From the NCBI GenBank assembly GCA_037074765.1, contig JBAMDO010000570.1:124001-188000 (forward strand): a stretch of DNA of 64,000 nucleotides, written 5' to 3'. Source of the stretch: Mansonella perstans (lineage: Eukaryota; Nematoda; Chromadorea; Rhabditida; Onchocercidae). Of the stretch, positions 13,155-26,655 are shown one piece after another. The notes below the pieces were generated by a model. That model saw nothing but the letters and a program-made list of their open reading frames with translations, was not told the origin of the DNA and did no database searches. Positions within the stretch are counted from its first letter, which is position 1. The number at the start of each line of letters is the position of its first letter. The translations under genes and the position numbers were made by a program.

Positions 13155-14734
13155 TTCTTTAAAAAACGGTAGTTCTCATGGGATAGGCTCTTGAAAAGTG
13201 AAATCTTACAAAGATGTTCCGAATGATGAGGAAATATTGTCGGAAAAATAGAAGTTATGGTATGTTGATCTCAACTGTGTACTCTGTTTGTTATTCACTC
13301 AGTGTTTCATTTCGGGAAAAATATTTTCTTCCTTATTTCGACTTTGTGAAACATCAGTTTCTGTTCATGATCCATGATGATATTTTAAAAAAATTTTTCT
13401 ATCTTATTTCCTGCGTTCACTATGTGTCGTTTAGATGTGACTTCTATTTGCAAATATTTGAATCTGCGTATACTACGAAGAGGAAGAAAATTTGAATGAT
13501 CTTAGCTTAACATAGTTCCATAAAATGGTCCTATCATTAAAACAGTAGAATAAGCACGCGTATTTTCGTCCGTTTACACGCAGCAATCAGCATTTCCACT
13601 TAGTGCAAATCAAAGTATTTCTGTATTTTTTACTTTTGCTTTTAAGTGATGCTAGAAGAAATTTCATGGACACCCGAATGCCAGATGTCAGATGTATTTT
13701 ACGAAGTTTTCCTTCAGTAAATGTTTTTGGTACTTTCTCTTGCAGGCGTCGGTTTTTAATTTCCTATTGCTTTTTTTTATTTCTTTACCAGGCTTTTCTT
13801 TTCTCCTTCTAACACTGAAATTTGATCATTACGGTTAAATACTCTCAATTGCTACTAACTTACAATATGGATATACCAAACTACCATATTCTAATACTGT
13901 TATTTGTTAATTGAACTGTTATGTTCATTGATTTCTAAAGGCACACACAAATTATATGACTGTTTTGACTTTTTCACTAAATACTGGTTATTAATTTATT
14001 TTTCTCATCATTACTGCTCCTCCTTATTTGCGCTACTTGTTCCATCCCTGTACATTAATAATGAATTTTTCATTAATGGCTCATTTCTGGATGATTTTTT
14101 GAAAAGATTTGAATCAGTTGTTTTAGATCAAGTATGTACATATTATATTTTATCAGAATCATTAATCAATTAGTTAACTGATATTGTAAATACTAATTGG
14201 TATGAATCTTTATCCATTTGTCTTGACATAATTTGTGGGCAATAGTAGTTGTTTTATGCCAAAATGATTCAACTGAATTTGATAATTTTAGCTAAAATAC
14301 TTTCTGGACCATTTTGAATTTTGATATTATTGTTAAATAGTTCCATAAATTGTGTACATCATCTATTAGAGCTAGGCAAAACAACAGTTATGTACTTTTC
14401 AAAAAAGAACAAAAAAAAACGTTAGAAAAATAATTGGGGAAAAATTTTTTTGAATTATTTAAAATTGGTTGTCTTTTCTATATATTACATTTCAAATAAC
14501 ATTTTTGAGTAAAATCACTGAAGAAGAACCATTATTATCATTACTACTACAACTATTACTGATGAATTTAGGATTTAGATTGTAGAAATGTTTCCGGTTT
14601 TTTTTTGCTCTATTGATTTTTTTTTTATTCCTGTTTCTGGAAATCTATATAACCGATTCATTGCTTACTCATTTCCCGTATATTGTAATTTTTCCATCGG
14701 ATGATTCTTTTTAATCAAAATACTCTTTATATAT

Positions 14735-14765
<31 letters not shown>

Positions 14766-14831
14766 CTGTTATTTGTTTCATTTCAAACAAAACAAATTTT
14801 GTAGTGTCATTTTTTTTCTTTTAACTGTTTC

Positions 14832-15740
14832 TATCCGCTGTATTTTGTATTATCAATCAATGCTAGTTAATTATTGACGATGAAAAAAATTTTCAATTAC
14901 TATATCCTCTGTTGTATGAATCATCTGCAGCTATAATTACTAGTGATGAAAATAAATTTTTCCGTATGATGATTTTGGTGTGAAATGGGCTGAATTTTCT
15001 TTTCCTTTTTTTATTTTCTATAAATTTTTTTTTTTGTTTTTTTTGGTTTTTTTTGTTTGTGAAAATTGTGATTTTATGGATTTCTTCTCGAAATATGTGA
15101 AAAATATCAAATTGTTGTCCCTATTTGTTTGTTTCTCTTTTTTGTTTTTGTTTTACGATGAAAAGGAAAAGTTTTGCTATGTAAAATGTTTCTGTTTGTA
15201 TATTATCGAAACCTTTTTCCCTTGTTTAAATGAAGGAAAAGTAAATAAATTGTATCATTGAAATCATTTGAAAATTTTGATTTTTATTTTTTCAATTCGG
15301 TTTTCCTTTTTTTTGTTGTCATTGGTTACTTATTTACATATTTCCGTCCAATTTGTTTTGCATATATTAAAGAAAATAAATCTGAGAAATGATGTTTTTG
15401 ATTCATGTTACAGTTTGCAATGCATTGAAATGTGTTGAGTGGTTGTGAAAATTACGAAAATTCTTTAATTAGTGAGGAGTAATTGTTTTGTAAGTTTTGC
15501 TCCGGGGATTTCTTACAAATGGACTGTGGATTTCTTCACATCTCTTTATTTAATGGAATATTTTTGATTTAATTGGGATGGGAATGGTTACTTGATCCGG
15601 AAAAGAAACATTGGAACTAAAAAATTTTCATAATAGTCCATTAAATCTGACATGTTTGCTTTATAGCTGCATTCATACCGGCTGATTTTCTGAATCAGTC
15701 GATTTCTTAAATTAATCCCTGAATAGATACATGCTGTGAG
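14832..15740 (+). repeat. Dispersed repeat, copy R1
   Basis: About 0.9 kb aligning over its length, in the same orientation, with 27851-28660. Shared blocks include the stretch around 15240 (TTGTATCATTGAAATCATTT), the block near 15400-15500 and the end near 15660-15740. Divergence is moderate with several indels; R1 has about 60 extra bases near 14890-14970. There is no long ORF, no terminal inverted repeat and no target duplication that I can recognise, so class is unknown. Confidence 0.8.
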
Positions 15741-16505
15741 CGTGGGATTATTTAGATTTAGAGTAGCGATTAAATATTATATTTAATTGGATAATTTTAT
15801 AAATTATGCTAATCTTTGCTTGCCATTACTCATTAACTAATTAATTGGCATAAAATTTCCGCTAATTGAGCTATACATTAATTAGACTTCTTGGTATTCC
15901 ACTCTTTATCATTTAAGCCAATAGCAATTTATCAAATCATTTTGACTATTTTCATAAATAACCTTAAATGATCTATCATAATCACTATTTTATTTTTAAT
16001 TTAAGCTGCTACTGTTAAATTTAGATAATGATTCGAAATTTTTATTATTTTATCATTGAATGAATTCTCAACAAATTCTTTTATCATTTTATCATCATTA
16101 TTTTTCATTTATTAGCAGCACAAAAATTACTATCATTTATGCAACAATAATAGTACATTACTTAATTGAAGTATTTGAATTTTTTTTGAATTTTAGGGAG
16201 AAAGTTCTAAAATTTTTAACAGAAATATAAATTAAATAACTTTTACATTAATAGGTATTAAATGGAAAGAAAAAAACGACATAAATATATTCCCATCATC
16301 GAAATAAATGTTTATTATCAGCATGAATGATTAATGTTATCAAATTTTACATAAAAAAAGGAATTTTTTAATTTTAAACTTTAAAATTGAGTTTGAAATT
16401 TAATTTAATAATTAATATTATCGGCTTATTGTTATCATTCTATTAGTTTATTATCATTTTAAATTTTCAACAGAATGATAATTGATACTACCAGTTGACC
16501 TCTGA

Positions 16506-16750
16506 GAAAAAGACGAAGTAAATAAATCAGATGAAGAAAAGAGCGAAGAAAATACGGATTCTATATTAGAGTATTTCACTAAGGTCCTTGGCAGTCAGTG
16601 AAAAGCGTAAAAATTTCCAAAAAATTGACCAATAGTCCTGTATGTTTGGCAGTTGATGAGAGTGCAATGGATCTTAGAATGGAGCAAGAACTACTTGGCA
16701 AGTTCTCTCAGTTTATCATTGTTTTAAATTTTCAACAGAATGGTAATTAA
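16506..16750 (+). pseudogene. Coding-like relic with one in-frame stop
   Basis: One frame stays open for 81 codons apart from a single TGA at 16599-16601, remarkable in such AT-rich DNA. The translation is acidic then mixed (EKDEVNKSDEEKSEENTDSI before the stop; [20 protein letters not shown] after it), unlike random AT translation. It is bracketed by ~50-bp direct repeats (16446-16495 and 16711-16761). I do not recognise the source gene. It could be a decayed exon or a retrocopy fragment. Confidence 0.4.
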
Positions 16751-16997
16751 TATTATTAGTTAATTGTTAGCATTCTATTAGTTTATTTATTATCATTGTT
16801 CCCTGTTTTAATTTTTCATTTATGCTTTATTTTATGCATTTATTGATTGTATTTTAGATTTTGCAGTGAAACAAAAATATCGGCACATGTGATATTTCTC
16901 AGTGAATTTTTTCTTCATATTGCTCTTGGAATGTATATCATGAAGAAAAAAGTAATTTTAAACTAATTCACAATCCATCATTTCCAGGTAATGAATA

Positions 16998-19900
16998 ATG
17001 GCTTTTTCCTCATATGTAATAGTTGGTGGTGGTGTTGCAGCTGTATCATGTGTGGAAGAATTACGATCGATAGATGATAGAGCTCAAATTACGGTTGTAT
17101 CAAACAGTCAATTAATTAAAACTGTTGTTAATCAACAAAGAGTAATCATTTCTTTGTTTTTTTTTCTTTTTATCGTAACTTAGTTTATTATATTATATAT
17201 TTAATATTTTAAAATGCTATAAATTTTTTTTTCCAGATTGGTCAATTAACGGAATTATTTGATATTGCTGAACAGCCTGTAACAAGTGTTTTTGCCAATC
17301 TTGATGTTACATTCGTGAAAGCAACCGTAACACATTGGAAATGGGAAAATAAAGTGGATTTTTAGTTATTTATTAGATGAAATGAACAATTTGTTTACGG
17401 CTGATGAGTTAAAATTTGTAAAAAAAATAGAAAAATAATTTATGCAAAGTTTTGTCAATGACTGATTAATTTGTACCTAAATGATATGTGATAATTTTGC
17501 AATTATGATTATGATTAACAATTGATTAATCATAACTATGATAGCTATTATTTGTATGTGAATAATAAATGAACATAAGAAATTTGTTTCAGGAGCTTTT
17601 ATTGGATAACAATCAGAGAATTACATACGATAAACTGTGTATAGCTACTGGAGGCCGGCCAAAAGTAAAAATAAAATTTCGATGATTTTTCATTTTGTGG
17701 ATAAATAAAAGGAAGTTCTGTTCGGGATATATAATGTTAAATGTTTTAGGTGAATTTTCAACATCCATTATCTATTTCAATTAGAGATACTGAAACAGTG
17801 GATCATTTGCGAGAGCGAATTAAAGATGCGAAACGAGTTTTGGTTGCTGGAAATGGTGGTATTGCGACAGAAATTGTGTAATTTTTATGAATTAGATTTA
17901 CTTCTTGAGTTATTATCTGAAATACACTGATTTGGAACATTTTAAATTTGTCATAGAAATTAGAATTATGTCTTTTTTTTCTTCATTTGAAAATCATACA
18001 CTTGTTTTTTCAGGTATGAGTTAAAAAATATCGAAATTATTTGGGCTATACGACATTCTTCAATTTCGGCAACATTTTTTGATGAAGGAGCTGCTGAATT
18101 CTTTAAGCCAATGCTCATAAATGGTTGTCGAGAAGAAGGCATCAAGTCAGGCAATCATACAAAATCGAAAAGGTATCGGTATACCGTTGATAATGAAAAG
18201 GGCAGTGCTGTTATGGGTTGTGCACTAGGACCTGAATGGGCATCAACAGCTGATATCTCTGGAGCGCTTAGCGTACGTTACGGCTTTTTTTATAATTTGA
18301 TATTTTATCGATTATATTTACAGTTTAGTTTTTTCCTCACTTAGGTTTTTTTATTTATGATTAGCATTTTATATGAAGGATATCTTACGTTCTATCCATA
18401 AGCGAATAACTAAAACTATCTTTTTGATGAAAAATAATTTTTAATTTTAAAACTGTAACTTTGCTATTATCGTTATGTTGTGGCATGAAAAGTTTTTTTT
18501 CGGACTTATGACGATATGACAAGGAAATAGTTCGAAAACTAAAATATAGCGATAACAGCAAAGTAACAGTTTCAAAATTAAATTTTGAAATTAATTTTGG
18601 AATTATTTCAGTTTTTTTTGAAGTTATTTCAAAAAATACGGAACTGATTTTCTTTACTTCTTTTATTATTTATTTATCATATCGTAGTATTATAGTTTAA
18701 TCTATTATTAAGGATCGACGAGTGCATGTAATCTATGAAGTTGAACTAAAAGGATTCGTAACCGAGGATGTTGCGCACAATATCACCGTTCAAAAAGATA
18801 ATTTAAATTTTTCAACTGGTACATGGCCTTTATATGTTGAATTAACTAATGGCCAAATCATTGGATGCGACTTATTGATCGAAGCCACTGGAGTGCAGCC
18901 TAATTCTGAACTGTGGGCTCGTGATTGCCATTTGGTAATTTTTAAAGATATCATTAATCATTTGATTAAAAATGCTCATATTTTCTTTCCTTGTATTATT
19001 TTTATATTATTTTGTTATTCTTGCGGTTTAATAAGCAAATTATTTAAAGTTTTACTTTAGGAATAAAGGGTATCTGTTTGTTATTTTTGTTTAGATGAAT
19101 TTGGCAAATGATGGAGGAATAATTGTAGATGATCATATGTTATCATCCGTTCCAGATGTCTACGCATGTGGCGATATATGTACAGCAAATTGGCTTTGGG
19201 CAAAACATTGGATGCAGGTTAATTTTTTAATATTATCGAATTTTTTATTTGAACACTTTGTTATAGTTTTAATCTCTTTTTATCTGTCCATTTCATCGGT
19301 CAAAAATCCCCACATTTATACATACTTCCAATAACACGGAGAATTTCCTTGTATTAGACTTAATTATTAAAACCATAAACAAGTATATTTGCTTGTATTA
19401 AGCATAAATATGCTCTTTCAACACTTAAAATAAAAAATTCAAAAATTTTGTTTTTAGCACTGTTTAACACAAATATGTTTAATATGACTTATAGATGAGA
19501 TTGTGGACACAGGCACGCCAAATGGGTGCATACTGCGGTCGTGCAATGATATTTGGGAATGAAGTGTCACTCGATTTTTGCTTCGAATTGTTCACTCATG
19601 TGACATCATTCTTTGGATTTAAGGTTTTGATTTTTTAAATGTATGGATTCATTTACAAATGAATGGTAACTTTTAAATATTTACTGTAAAGTATTATCAG
19701 AAAGGATGTTACGGAAATTTCGATGGATAAGTTAACAGTGAAGTCTTTTTGTTGACTTGCATTTAGAGAATGATTTGGATTAAAGTTTTATTAACTGCGA
19801 AAAAATACATTACTGTAGCACCATAATATGAGATGATAATTCTTGGACTGAATTTCTTTCAGCTGAATGCTGAGTTCTTACTTGAAGTTGTTATATATTA

Positions 19901-20941
19901 GTAGAAGAAGTTTAATTACTGCATTCTAGGATCTCATCAATTAGAATTTTTCATTAAATTAACCAGAGATGATTTAAACATGTTACATTCTTTATGATTT
20001 ACCGAAATCCTTTACAATTTGCCGATGATCTTTCATAATGACATTTGATATCCAGTTATCCTAATTTATTATATCAGAGATGATTTATTGTATATTGTGA
20101 CATTTGCAGTGTACAATGATTGACCTCATTTAATTATATTTGATTTCTTTATGCATAAATAATAATTCTTACAATAATAAGCATCTTCTTCTTACCACTT
20201 TTTCATCTTTATGAATTTATTGTAATTAATTTGCGATAGTTTTGTAACACTTTAGTTATATTGACAATTTCCAAAGTTATAAATTATTTCGGGGGGTTTC
20301 GCGAGAAAAGATACTAAAACTAATCTAAGGTAGTAATAAGCAAGGAATGGTAGAAAATGAACATATAAAAAATTTTTTCTTTTTTTCATTTCATTCTTTT
20401 TTGAAATTTACTTTCCTCTTCACTCTTTTTGCTTCTTTATATTTTTTTTCAATTAATTTTGTTACATATATCTTCCTTTAATTTTTGTAGGTGATATTTC
20501 TGGGTCGTTTCAATGGTGAAGGTGTAGAAAAACCATTTCATATATTACTACGTATTACGAAAAATGTCGAATACGTGAAGCTTATCGTTGCTAATGGGCG
20601 TATTCAAGGTTTGCAATTGTTATTCATATTTTTTGTTATGTACTAGAAGATTGGATGCATTTTAATCTAATTAAATTTATTGAAAAATTTTTGACAATTA
20701 AAAGAGCATTTTGCAAATAATTTCCATTTACAATTTGGAACTATATATGTAAAGTAGTGATACAACGATTAGGCCTTTTTTTTGTAAAACATACATAAAT
20801 CTTCTTGAAGGTGCAGTATTGATTGGTGAAACAGATCTAGAAGAGACAATTGAAAATCTCATTTTAAACCAAATTGACATCAGTAAAGTGGAAGAAGGCC
20901 TTTTGGATTCAAATATTGAAATTGCTGATTATTTTGATTGA
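16998..20941 (+). CDS. PYROXD1: PYROXD1: pyridine nucleotide-disulfide oxidoreductase domain-containing protein 1
   Basis: Exons: 16998-17141, 17237-17353, 17593-17664, 17750-17877, 18014-18272, 18713-18934, 19095-19217, 19495-19623, 20491-20608, 20811-20941; 480 residues (human protein 500). A flavin-dependent NAD(P)H oxidoreductase of nucleus/cytosol; the human enzyme protects the tRNA ligase complex from oxidative inactivation. Visible: N-terminal FAD-binding [11 protein letters not shown] (residues ~7-17), NAD-binding [12 protein letters not shown] (~141-152), the ATG motif [11 protein letters not shown], and the second FAD motif DVYACGDIC (335-343). Family signatures include [27 protein letters not shown] and the C-terminal acidic-aromatic ending ADYFD. 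The start follows a TTTCCAG acceptor by 10 nt with no upstream exon, consistent with trans-splicing. No redox-active CxxC is seen, as in PYROXD1. The donor at 17354 (GTGGAT) is weak, but the frame and homology support it. Confidence 0.96.
18443..18579. repeat. Imperfect inverted repeat (foldback/MITE-like) in PYROXD1 intron
   Basis: The 34-nt arms at 18443-18476 and 18546-18579 are complementary with four mismatches and are separated by 69 nt. AT-rich complementarity extends weakly outside the arms. The element sits inside the 18273-18712 intron. It could be a small foldback transposon remnant or simply an intronic hairpin; no flanking target duplication is evident. Confidence 0.6.
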
Positions 20942-22016
20942 ATTTTCAAATTTGTTTCTGAAAGTGATTGGAATATCTGAATTCCTTTGCGCTAAAATTT
21001 GTAATATTAATTGTCTGTTTTTTTTTAGCATTGAAGTAAATGTAATTGAATTTATGTCTTTGTGTCCTTTGCTATTTTCCCATTTTAATATGATGCTTAT
21101 ATTTTTTTTTGAGTTTTTTATGCTTTCAAATTTCAATGAACTGTGATAAATACCTGTAATTAAAATATTCTCAATTTATTTACTTCTCCTATAGCTTACT
21201 CTGAAGTCAAAATTGGATAACTTATTCTGTGTCAAAAATAATATGAGGAAAGAAACGTTACTTAATTAGTCTTGAACTGCAGCCGTTTACGATAGTCCTA
21301 AACTCACTTACTTAATTAGTCCTAAGCTAATAACGCTTTCATCATAAACAAAGAGCTATACATCACTGACATTCATTCGATTGGAGCAGAATAAACACTG
21401 GAAATGATTTGGAAGAAATTGAGAAATGCCTACATAAGGATAAAAAAGATTTCAGTAGAATGATCAATCTGTGAAAGATCAAAATGCCTTATTGAGAAAA
21501 GGCGCTGATTTAAAGATAGTCATTTAACTTTTGGAGTTTAAGGTTCAGAGATCATGAAAAAGAATTGATAGTCTCTGCAAGTAGTACTTCGGAAAGCGTA
21601 CGACATGGAATTGCTTCATACCGGGAGATACTGTTGGTAATGCCGTAATACTAACAAGTAATTTATGCTTGTACCAGAAGATCTCCAAGAATTCTTTATT
21701 GAGAAATGATTAATCTCTGGCTGGGATGGGGGGTCGGAAAATTAGTGAATAATTATCGCTAGTATCTTTGACAATCCAGAGAGAAAGATCCAAAGTATTT
21801 CTATCGAATCATGTGGACAACTCCGGGAAGTTAATCCGTTCCAGGAGCATGTACAAATATCATTCCCCTCTCCCCCCGGGAAATGCATTTAAATTCCGGG
21901 AATTTGTCTGCTTCAGAGACAACAAAAAAGTTAATCCAACAATGAAATGAATGGAAATTGCCAATATTGTATTATAAACGCACTTCGATACAGTTAAACA
22001 AAATGGGTTCATTGAC
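20942..22016. other. Gap between PYROXD1 and tRNA-Asn
   Basis: About 1.1 kb. The first 250 nt are presumably PYROXD1 3' UTR, though I see no clear AATAAA. A short direct repeat (TTACTTAATTAGTC) occurs near 21260 and 21310. Short coding-like pieces occur around 21400-21480 and 21550-21650 but with frequent stops; I do not call a gene. Confidence 0.5.
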
Positions 22017-22020
22017 CGCT

Positions 22021-22087
<67 letters not shown>

Positions 22088-22090
22088 AGC
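22017..22090 (-). tRNA. tRNA-Asn (anticodon GTT)
   Basis: The reverse complement folds as a 74-nt cloverleaf: 7-bp acceptor stem GCTTCCG/CGGGAGC (one G-U pair), 4-bp D stem, anticodon loop CTGTTAA giving GTT, 5-bp T stem with TTCAAGC loop, discriminator G. The A box (TGGCGCAATCGG) and B box (GGTTCAAGCC) are intact, there is no intron, and a TTTT pol III terminator lies about 13 nt downstream. Identical in sequence to the copy at 42333-42406. Confidence 0.97.
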
Positions 22091-22265
22091 TCACACATAC
22101 AGTGTTGCAATAATTTTATTTCAATTAAAAAAATTCATACTATAATAACGATTGAAAAGCCATATGTTTGTACGTAGAAAGGAATGATTTCAGGAATTAA
22201 TACAGAAAATAACAGAATAAACTATGTATACATACATAATAATAGCTTGCTTACTGATTTCATAT

Positions 22266-25200
22266 TCAATAGATCATTTCATTATCAATTTCAACATGTT
22301 GAAGCATTGTTACTGCATGTTTACGATAACTTAAACGAGTGAATTCCCCATATTTTAATCCATCGTAAAGAATAAGTTCCGTTATTGGTCCATCCCATTT
22401 CACGTTGAATTGCGCTGCATGTTCCAAAAATGGCGAATGACTCGCTTCCATAACGTCAAATCGATATGGAATATTGTATAAAATCTGTTAAAAAAAAAAG
22501 TAATTGCTTTTCTATTTTTAATCTAATTAAATGATTTTATGAGTAATTAACTTTTACATTTTGATAAACGGCAATTTATTAGGATTATATTCACTAAATT
22601 TTAGTACTGTATTGTTATTTGCTTATTGCAATGATATATATACACATAAAGGAACCCACATATATATATATATATATATCCCAGTCCATATATCTCAATC
22701 AATCCACACATTTCAACCCAATTTACACATCCCAATTCAATCCACCGACGTCTGCGACGCCTCCAATGGAACTTTCACTCAGGGTGTATACATATATACA
22801 TACATGTAAGTGAAGTTCATTTAATTTTATAAAAATTTGATTTTGTTGAAAAGTGGTAAACAAAAGAAAAAGATACAAACCACAATTGTTTCGCCTGCAT
22901 TTATGAATGATATACTACCCAGTTTATCCATTCCAGCGCCATAAAGTCTATGGTTAATCGACACGCCCTCATCTCCAAATCTAACCTAAACTAAATGATT
23001 AATATATGATAGAATTTTTAAGTATTTCAATTCCAACGTATTTAAGAAATTATGCAAAAAAAAGATAACAAAATAAAGCTAACATTAGATTAATTGTATT
23101 GACATTTTCTTTTTTTTTTTAGTAACTAGTGTCGTTACATATTTTTTTCCTTACCATAAGTTATTTGATAAAATACAGAATCAAACTTTATCAATAATGA
23201 AAAGTAGTAGATAATAAATGGAAGATAGGAAAAACAGAAATTTTATTTGAAGGTAAGATTTGAATTTAAATAATTTAAACAACTTTTAAATTTGACATTT
23301 TAAGCAAAAACATTAATTATAAGTTATATTAAAATGTAAGTTATATTAAATTTTAAAGATAATGAATTTATTATCACTGATTTTATTCCTCATAATACAA
23401 CATTTCGTTGTAAATTTTATGCTAAAAATTAGTCAAAAAAAAGTACATACACGCACAGACATATGTACACACATACATGCACATACACACACACATAACA
23501 TTTAGTTCTTATTCAAAAAAAAAATTGTACGTACAGAATCTTGACTCAAATGGAATACAAATGTACTAAATTCCGTTTTGATTTCAGCAGTAACAGCGCC
23601 CGAAAAGAAACCAGCAAAATGTGCTCGTTGGCCTAAAAAAAGAATAATTAATTAATGTTTAGATATAATGATTAACTATAATATTTGAGATAATTCAAAA
23701 GAGAATTTGGAAAATTTTTATTCCATCTTTTTGTCTTTTATTTCTTTCTCTCTTAGAAACAAAGAGAAAATTTAGTTTAAGAAAATTGGCTTTCTTTTAA
23801 AAAGTGAATAATTTTCTCAATGAAGAGATAATTTTCAATTTCAATAATGAATCATTGAATCATTATCACTTATCATTTGACTGAATGATCTAATGACGTA
23901 ATTGTAAGATCATTGTAAAGGTCTAAAATGATAAATTGTTACTGAAAAGAAATGATTTAATTGATAATGAGTCTAATTAAGATGGACAAATTCATTTATG
24001 AACAACTTCTAATTTTTAGTTACTAATGTCTTTCAGACATAAATTTCAAATTAATTAACTTATCATTTTGCTGAAAAACTAATCAGTAATAATGATGCGA
24101 AAAAAAACCTTACGCAAATAAAAGCCACCAGGTCCAAAGTGAGCATGATATGGCATTGGTGAACCCATCGATTCCAGAACCAGTTGATCAGTGTCATGAT
24201 GAAACTTATCATGGCTAGAATGTACATAATTTCGGTACGCTTCAATAGTATTTTGCAAACTAACTGCACCCACAAAACTCTCTACTTTTCCTGAGCCGAA
24301 TTGATCAGCTGGAACATCAAAACTCTGAAAGAAATTGAGTAAATGAAAGATAATGAATGGAAAGGAAAACAAACACCAATTACATCAATATAATGAAGTT
24401 TTCCTGATCTTGTAAATTATTCTGAAAGGAAAAAGAAATATATTTAGTGTAGATCAGATTAAAAATGATTCTTTAACTAATTTTTCAAAATGATTTTTCG
24501 TTCGTCTTTTTTTTTTGATCAATGAGCTAAGAGCAGATATGTATATATACGATAACATATATGCAATGCAAAAAAAAGTAATAAAAGCAAAATTTTGGAA
24601 AATAAAAAAATTTTAATTTAAATTTAAATTTTAGTCCAAAGCTTACATCAAGTTTAAGCATTAGATCACCTTGAAAATACAAGTGATGCGACTGAGGAAC
24701 ATAATGACCAGCATGTCCAAAAACATAAATCATCTCCGTGTAATGCAGTGATTCATGTTTGTAATGAAATTCTTTTGGTTCTTGAAATAGGCCAATTGCT
24801 TTGTACTGTAAGCTATCATTTGCTACTAACAAACAATCAATTAAAACAGTTAATTAATCTGATAATAATAATGATACTATCAAGTTTCACATATAATACA
24901 TATATTTAGATATTTTTATTTGAAATTGTCATTTGATAATTAGTAAACAAAAACAAAAAATAGTAAACAAGAACAAAAAAATAATAAATAAAATTAAAAA
25001 ATAATAAACAAAAACAAAAAAATAGTAAACAAAAACAAAAAAATAATAAACGAAAATAAAAAATTAGTAAGCAAAAACAAGAAAAAAAAAGATAAACAAT
25101 AACAAACAAACATCAGTGACGTTGTAAAGTTTTCTGGTTACTTCAACCTTTCCTTCATATATCCAATGAATGATTCGCATTGTCATCATATATTTCTTAC

Positions 25201-26619
25201 GGTCAAACCAAAATGGATATTTGGGCAAAAAATCACCACCACCATGTGAAAACTTTAATTTTACACCAGGAAACAGATATCCTATTTGAATTAAATCAAA
25301 GCTGAAAAATAAAAATATTTGGATTGTCTTTTTTTCAAATTTAAATTTAATACTTCTTTATAAAAATCAAATTTACATATTATTCTTGCTTAATAATTAA
25401 ATTATTATACTGTAAGTAATTGCAGAATTGTAGAATACATCCTAAATGAATACAAAAAATATAGATTATGAAAGATATGATAAAAGATTAAAGATCAAAA
25501 ATTTCATATGAATACCGAAAAATGATAGAATAGAATAAAATTTTTGATTAATTGTTATTTAATTTTTGATTAATTGTTCTGATTAATTTTTTTGATCAAT
25601 TAATTTAACCAAAATTTTATTTTTGCTGATTTGTAATCAAAATTTTTAATGACTAGACCTTATTTTACAATTAATATTCCCAGCATTCTTTTATAAAAAT
25701 GAAATTTGCATGGTAATGAATCGAATTTTTTTAAAAAAAAAAAAAATTGTAATATCTAAAAATTGAAAAGTTGAATCGAATGAAGTAATAGGTTCATTTA
25801 AATTAGAATAAATTAATTAGGAAATGGTCATAGAATTCTTTGTTCAAAAGTTGACCATATTAGTTATTAAATTATTTAATGAATGAATCAATGAATTATT
25901 AAATTACTTAATGAATTATTTTTCATAATTTATTTCCTTCTCTCTTCCTCTAAGTTTTTTTTATAGTCAAATGGATTAGGTGTGATTGAATGTTAATGAT
26001 CGGATTATATAAATAATTACTAATCATAAATAAATGTCAATTATGGAATGCAAATCTATCTAGGCTATCTCACTGCTAATGATCATTTCGATCAATTAAT
26101 CTGATCAAAGAGCATGACCTTTAATTTAATAAGATTGAAACATGTCATCTATAATTTAAAATATATAACTTACGCGTCTGCCTTTTTTGTTAAGAAACGA
26201 CGAGTAAGGAGCCGAACTTGTTCACCTGGTTGAATTCCATCCTTTACATATATTCCCATATAATTTTTTTTATCGATTTCCGAATATCCTCGCTGTAATG
26301 GATGATTGTAATGGATATTGACCTACTGATGTAATTGATCTATGATATATTTATATCATACAAGAAATCAGCGTTAAAAGCAACTCAAGAAATGACCTGA
26401 ATGAAAAATAAAAAGGCTAATAAGAAGAAAGCAAATGAGTCATTTCATATTTTTCTCTTCTTTTTAATTTTTATATCAGAAATTTCCATTTAAAATAACA
26501 ATGCAATGTAATCCCGAATGCGAATAAATGATACAAGTAAGTTAGGTTGTTGATCTGATACAGTTACTAGATCTTAAGAAGAGGAAATTGATCGAGCGGT
26601 CAAAAATTGATCTGGTCAA

Positions 26620-26655
<36 letters not shown>

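Larger units (their letters stand above)
13155..16985. other. 3.8-kb intergenic gap between din-1-like gene and PYROXD1
   Basis: Very AT-rich, with many homopolymers and a (TA)n(TG)n microsatellite at 14727-14765. It holds the 14832-15740 dispersed repeat and a coding-like relic at 16506-16750, described separately. Open frames such as 13904-14173 are hydrophobic, Phe/Leu-rich translations of T-rich DNA without splice or codon support; I see no gene. Confidence 0.6.

Noticed and set aside
13904..14173. 89-codon hydrophobic ORF
   Set aside because: Phe/Leu/Ile-rich translation of T-rich DNA without start context or splice support; the same applies to 14980-15261, 20874-21146, 60258-60509 and 24906-25109.
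21390..21655. Coding relic before the tRNA
   Set aside because: A few protein-like stretches exist but stops are frequent and frames change; weaker than the other relics.
24383..24421. Extra exon of the secreted protein after TTTCAG at 24422
   Set aside because: It forces phase 2 and a non-standard CAGAG acceptor; exons 24825-24647 and 24324-24114 already join in phase 0.
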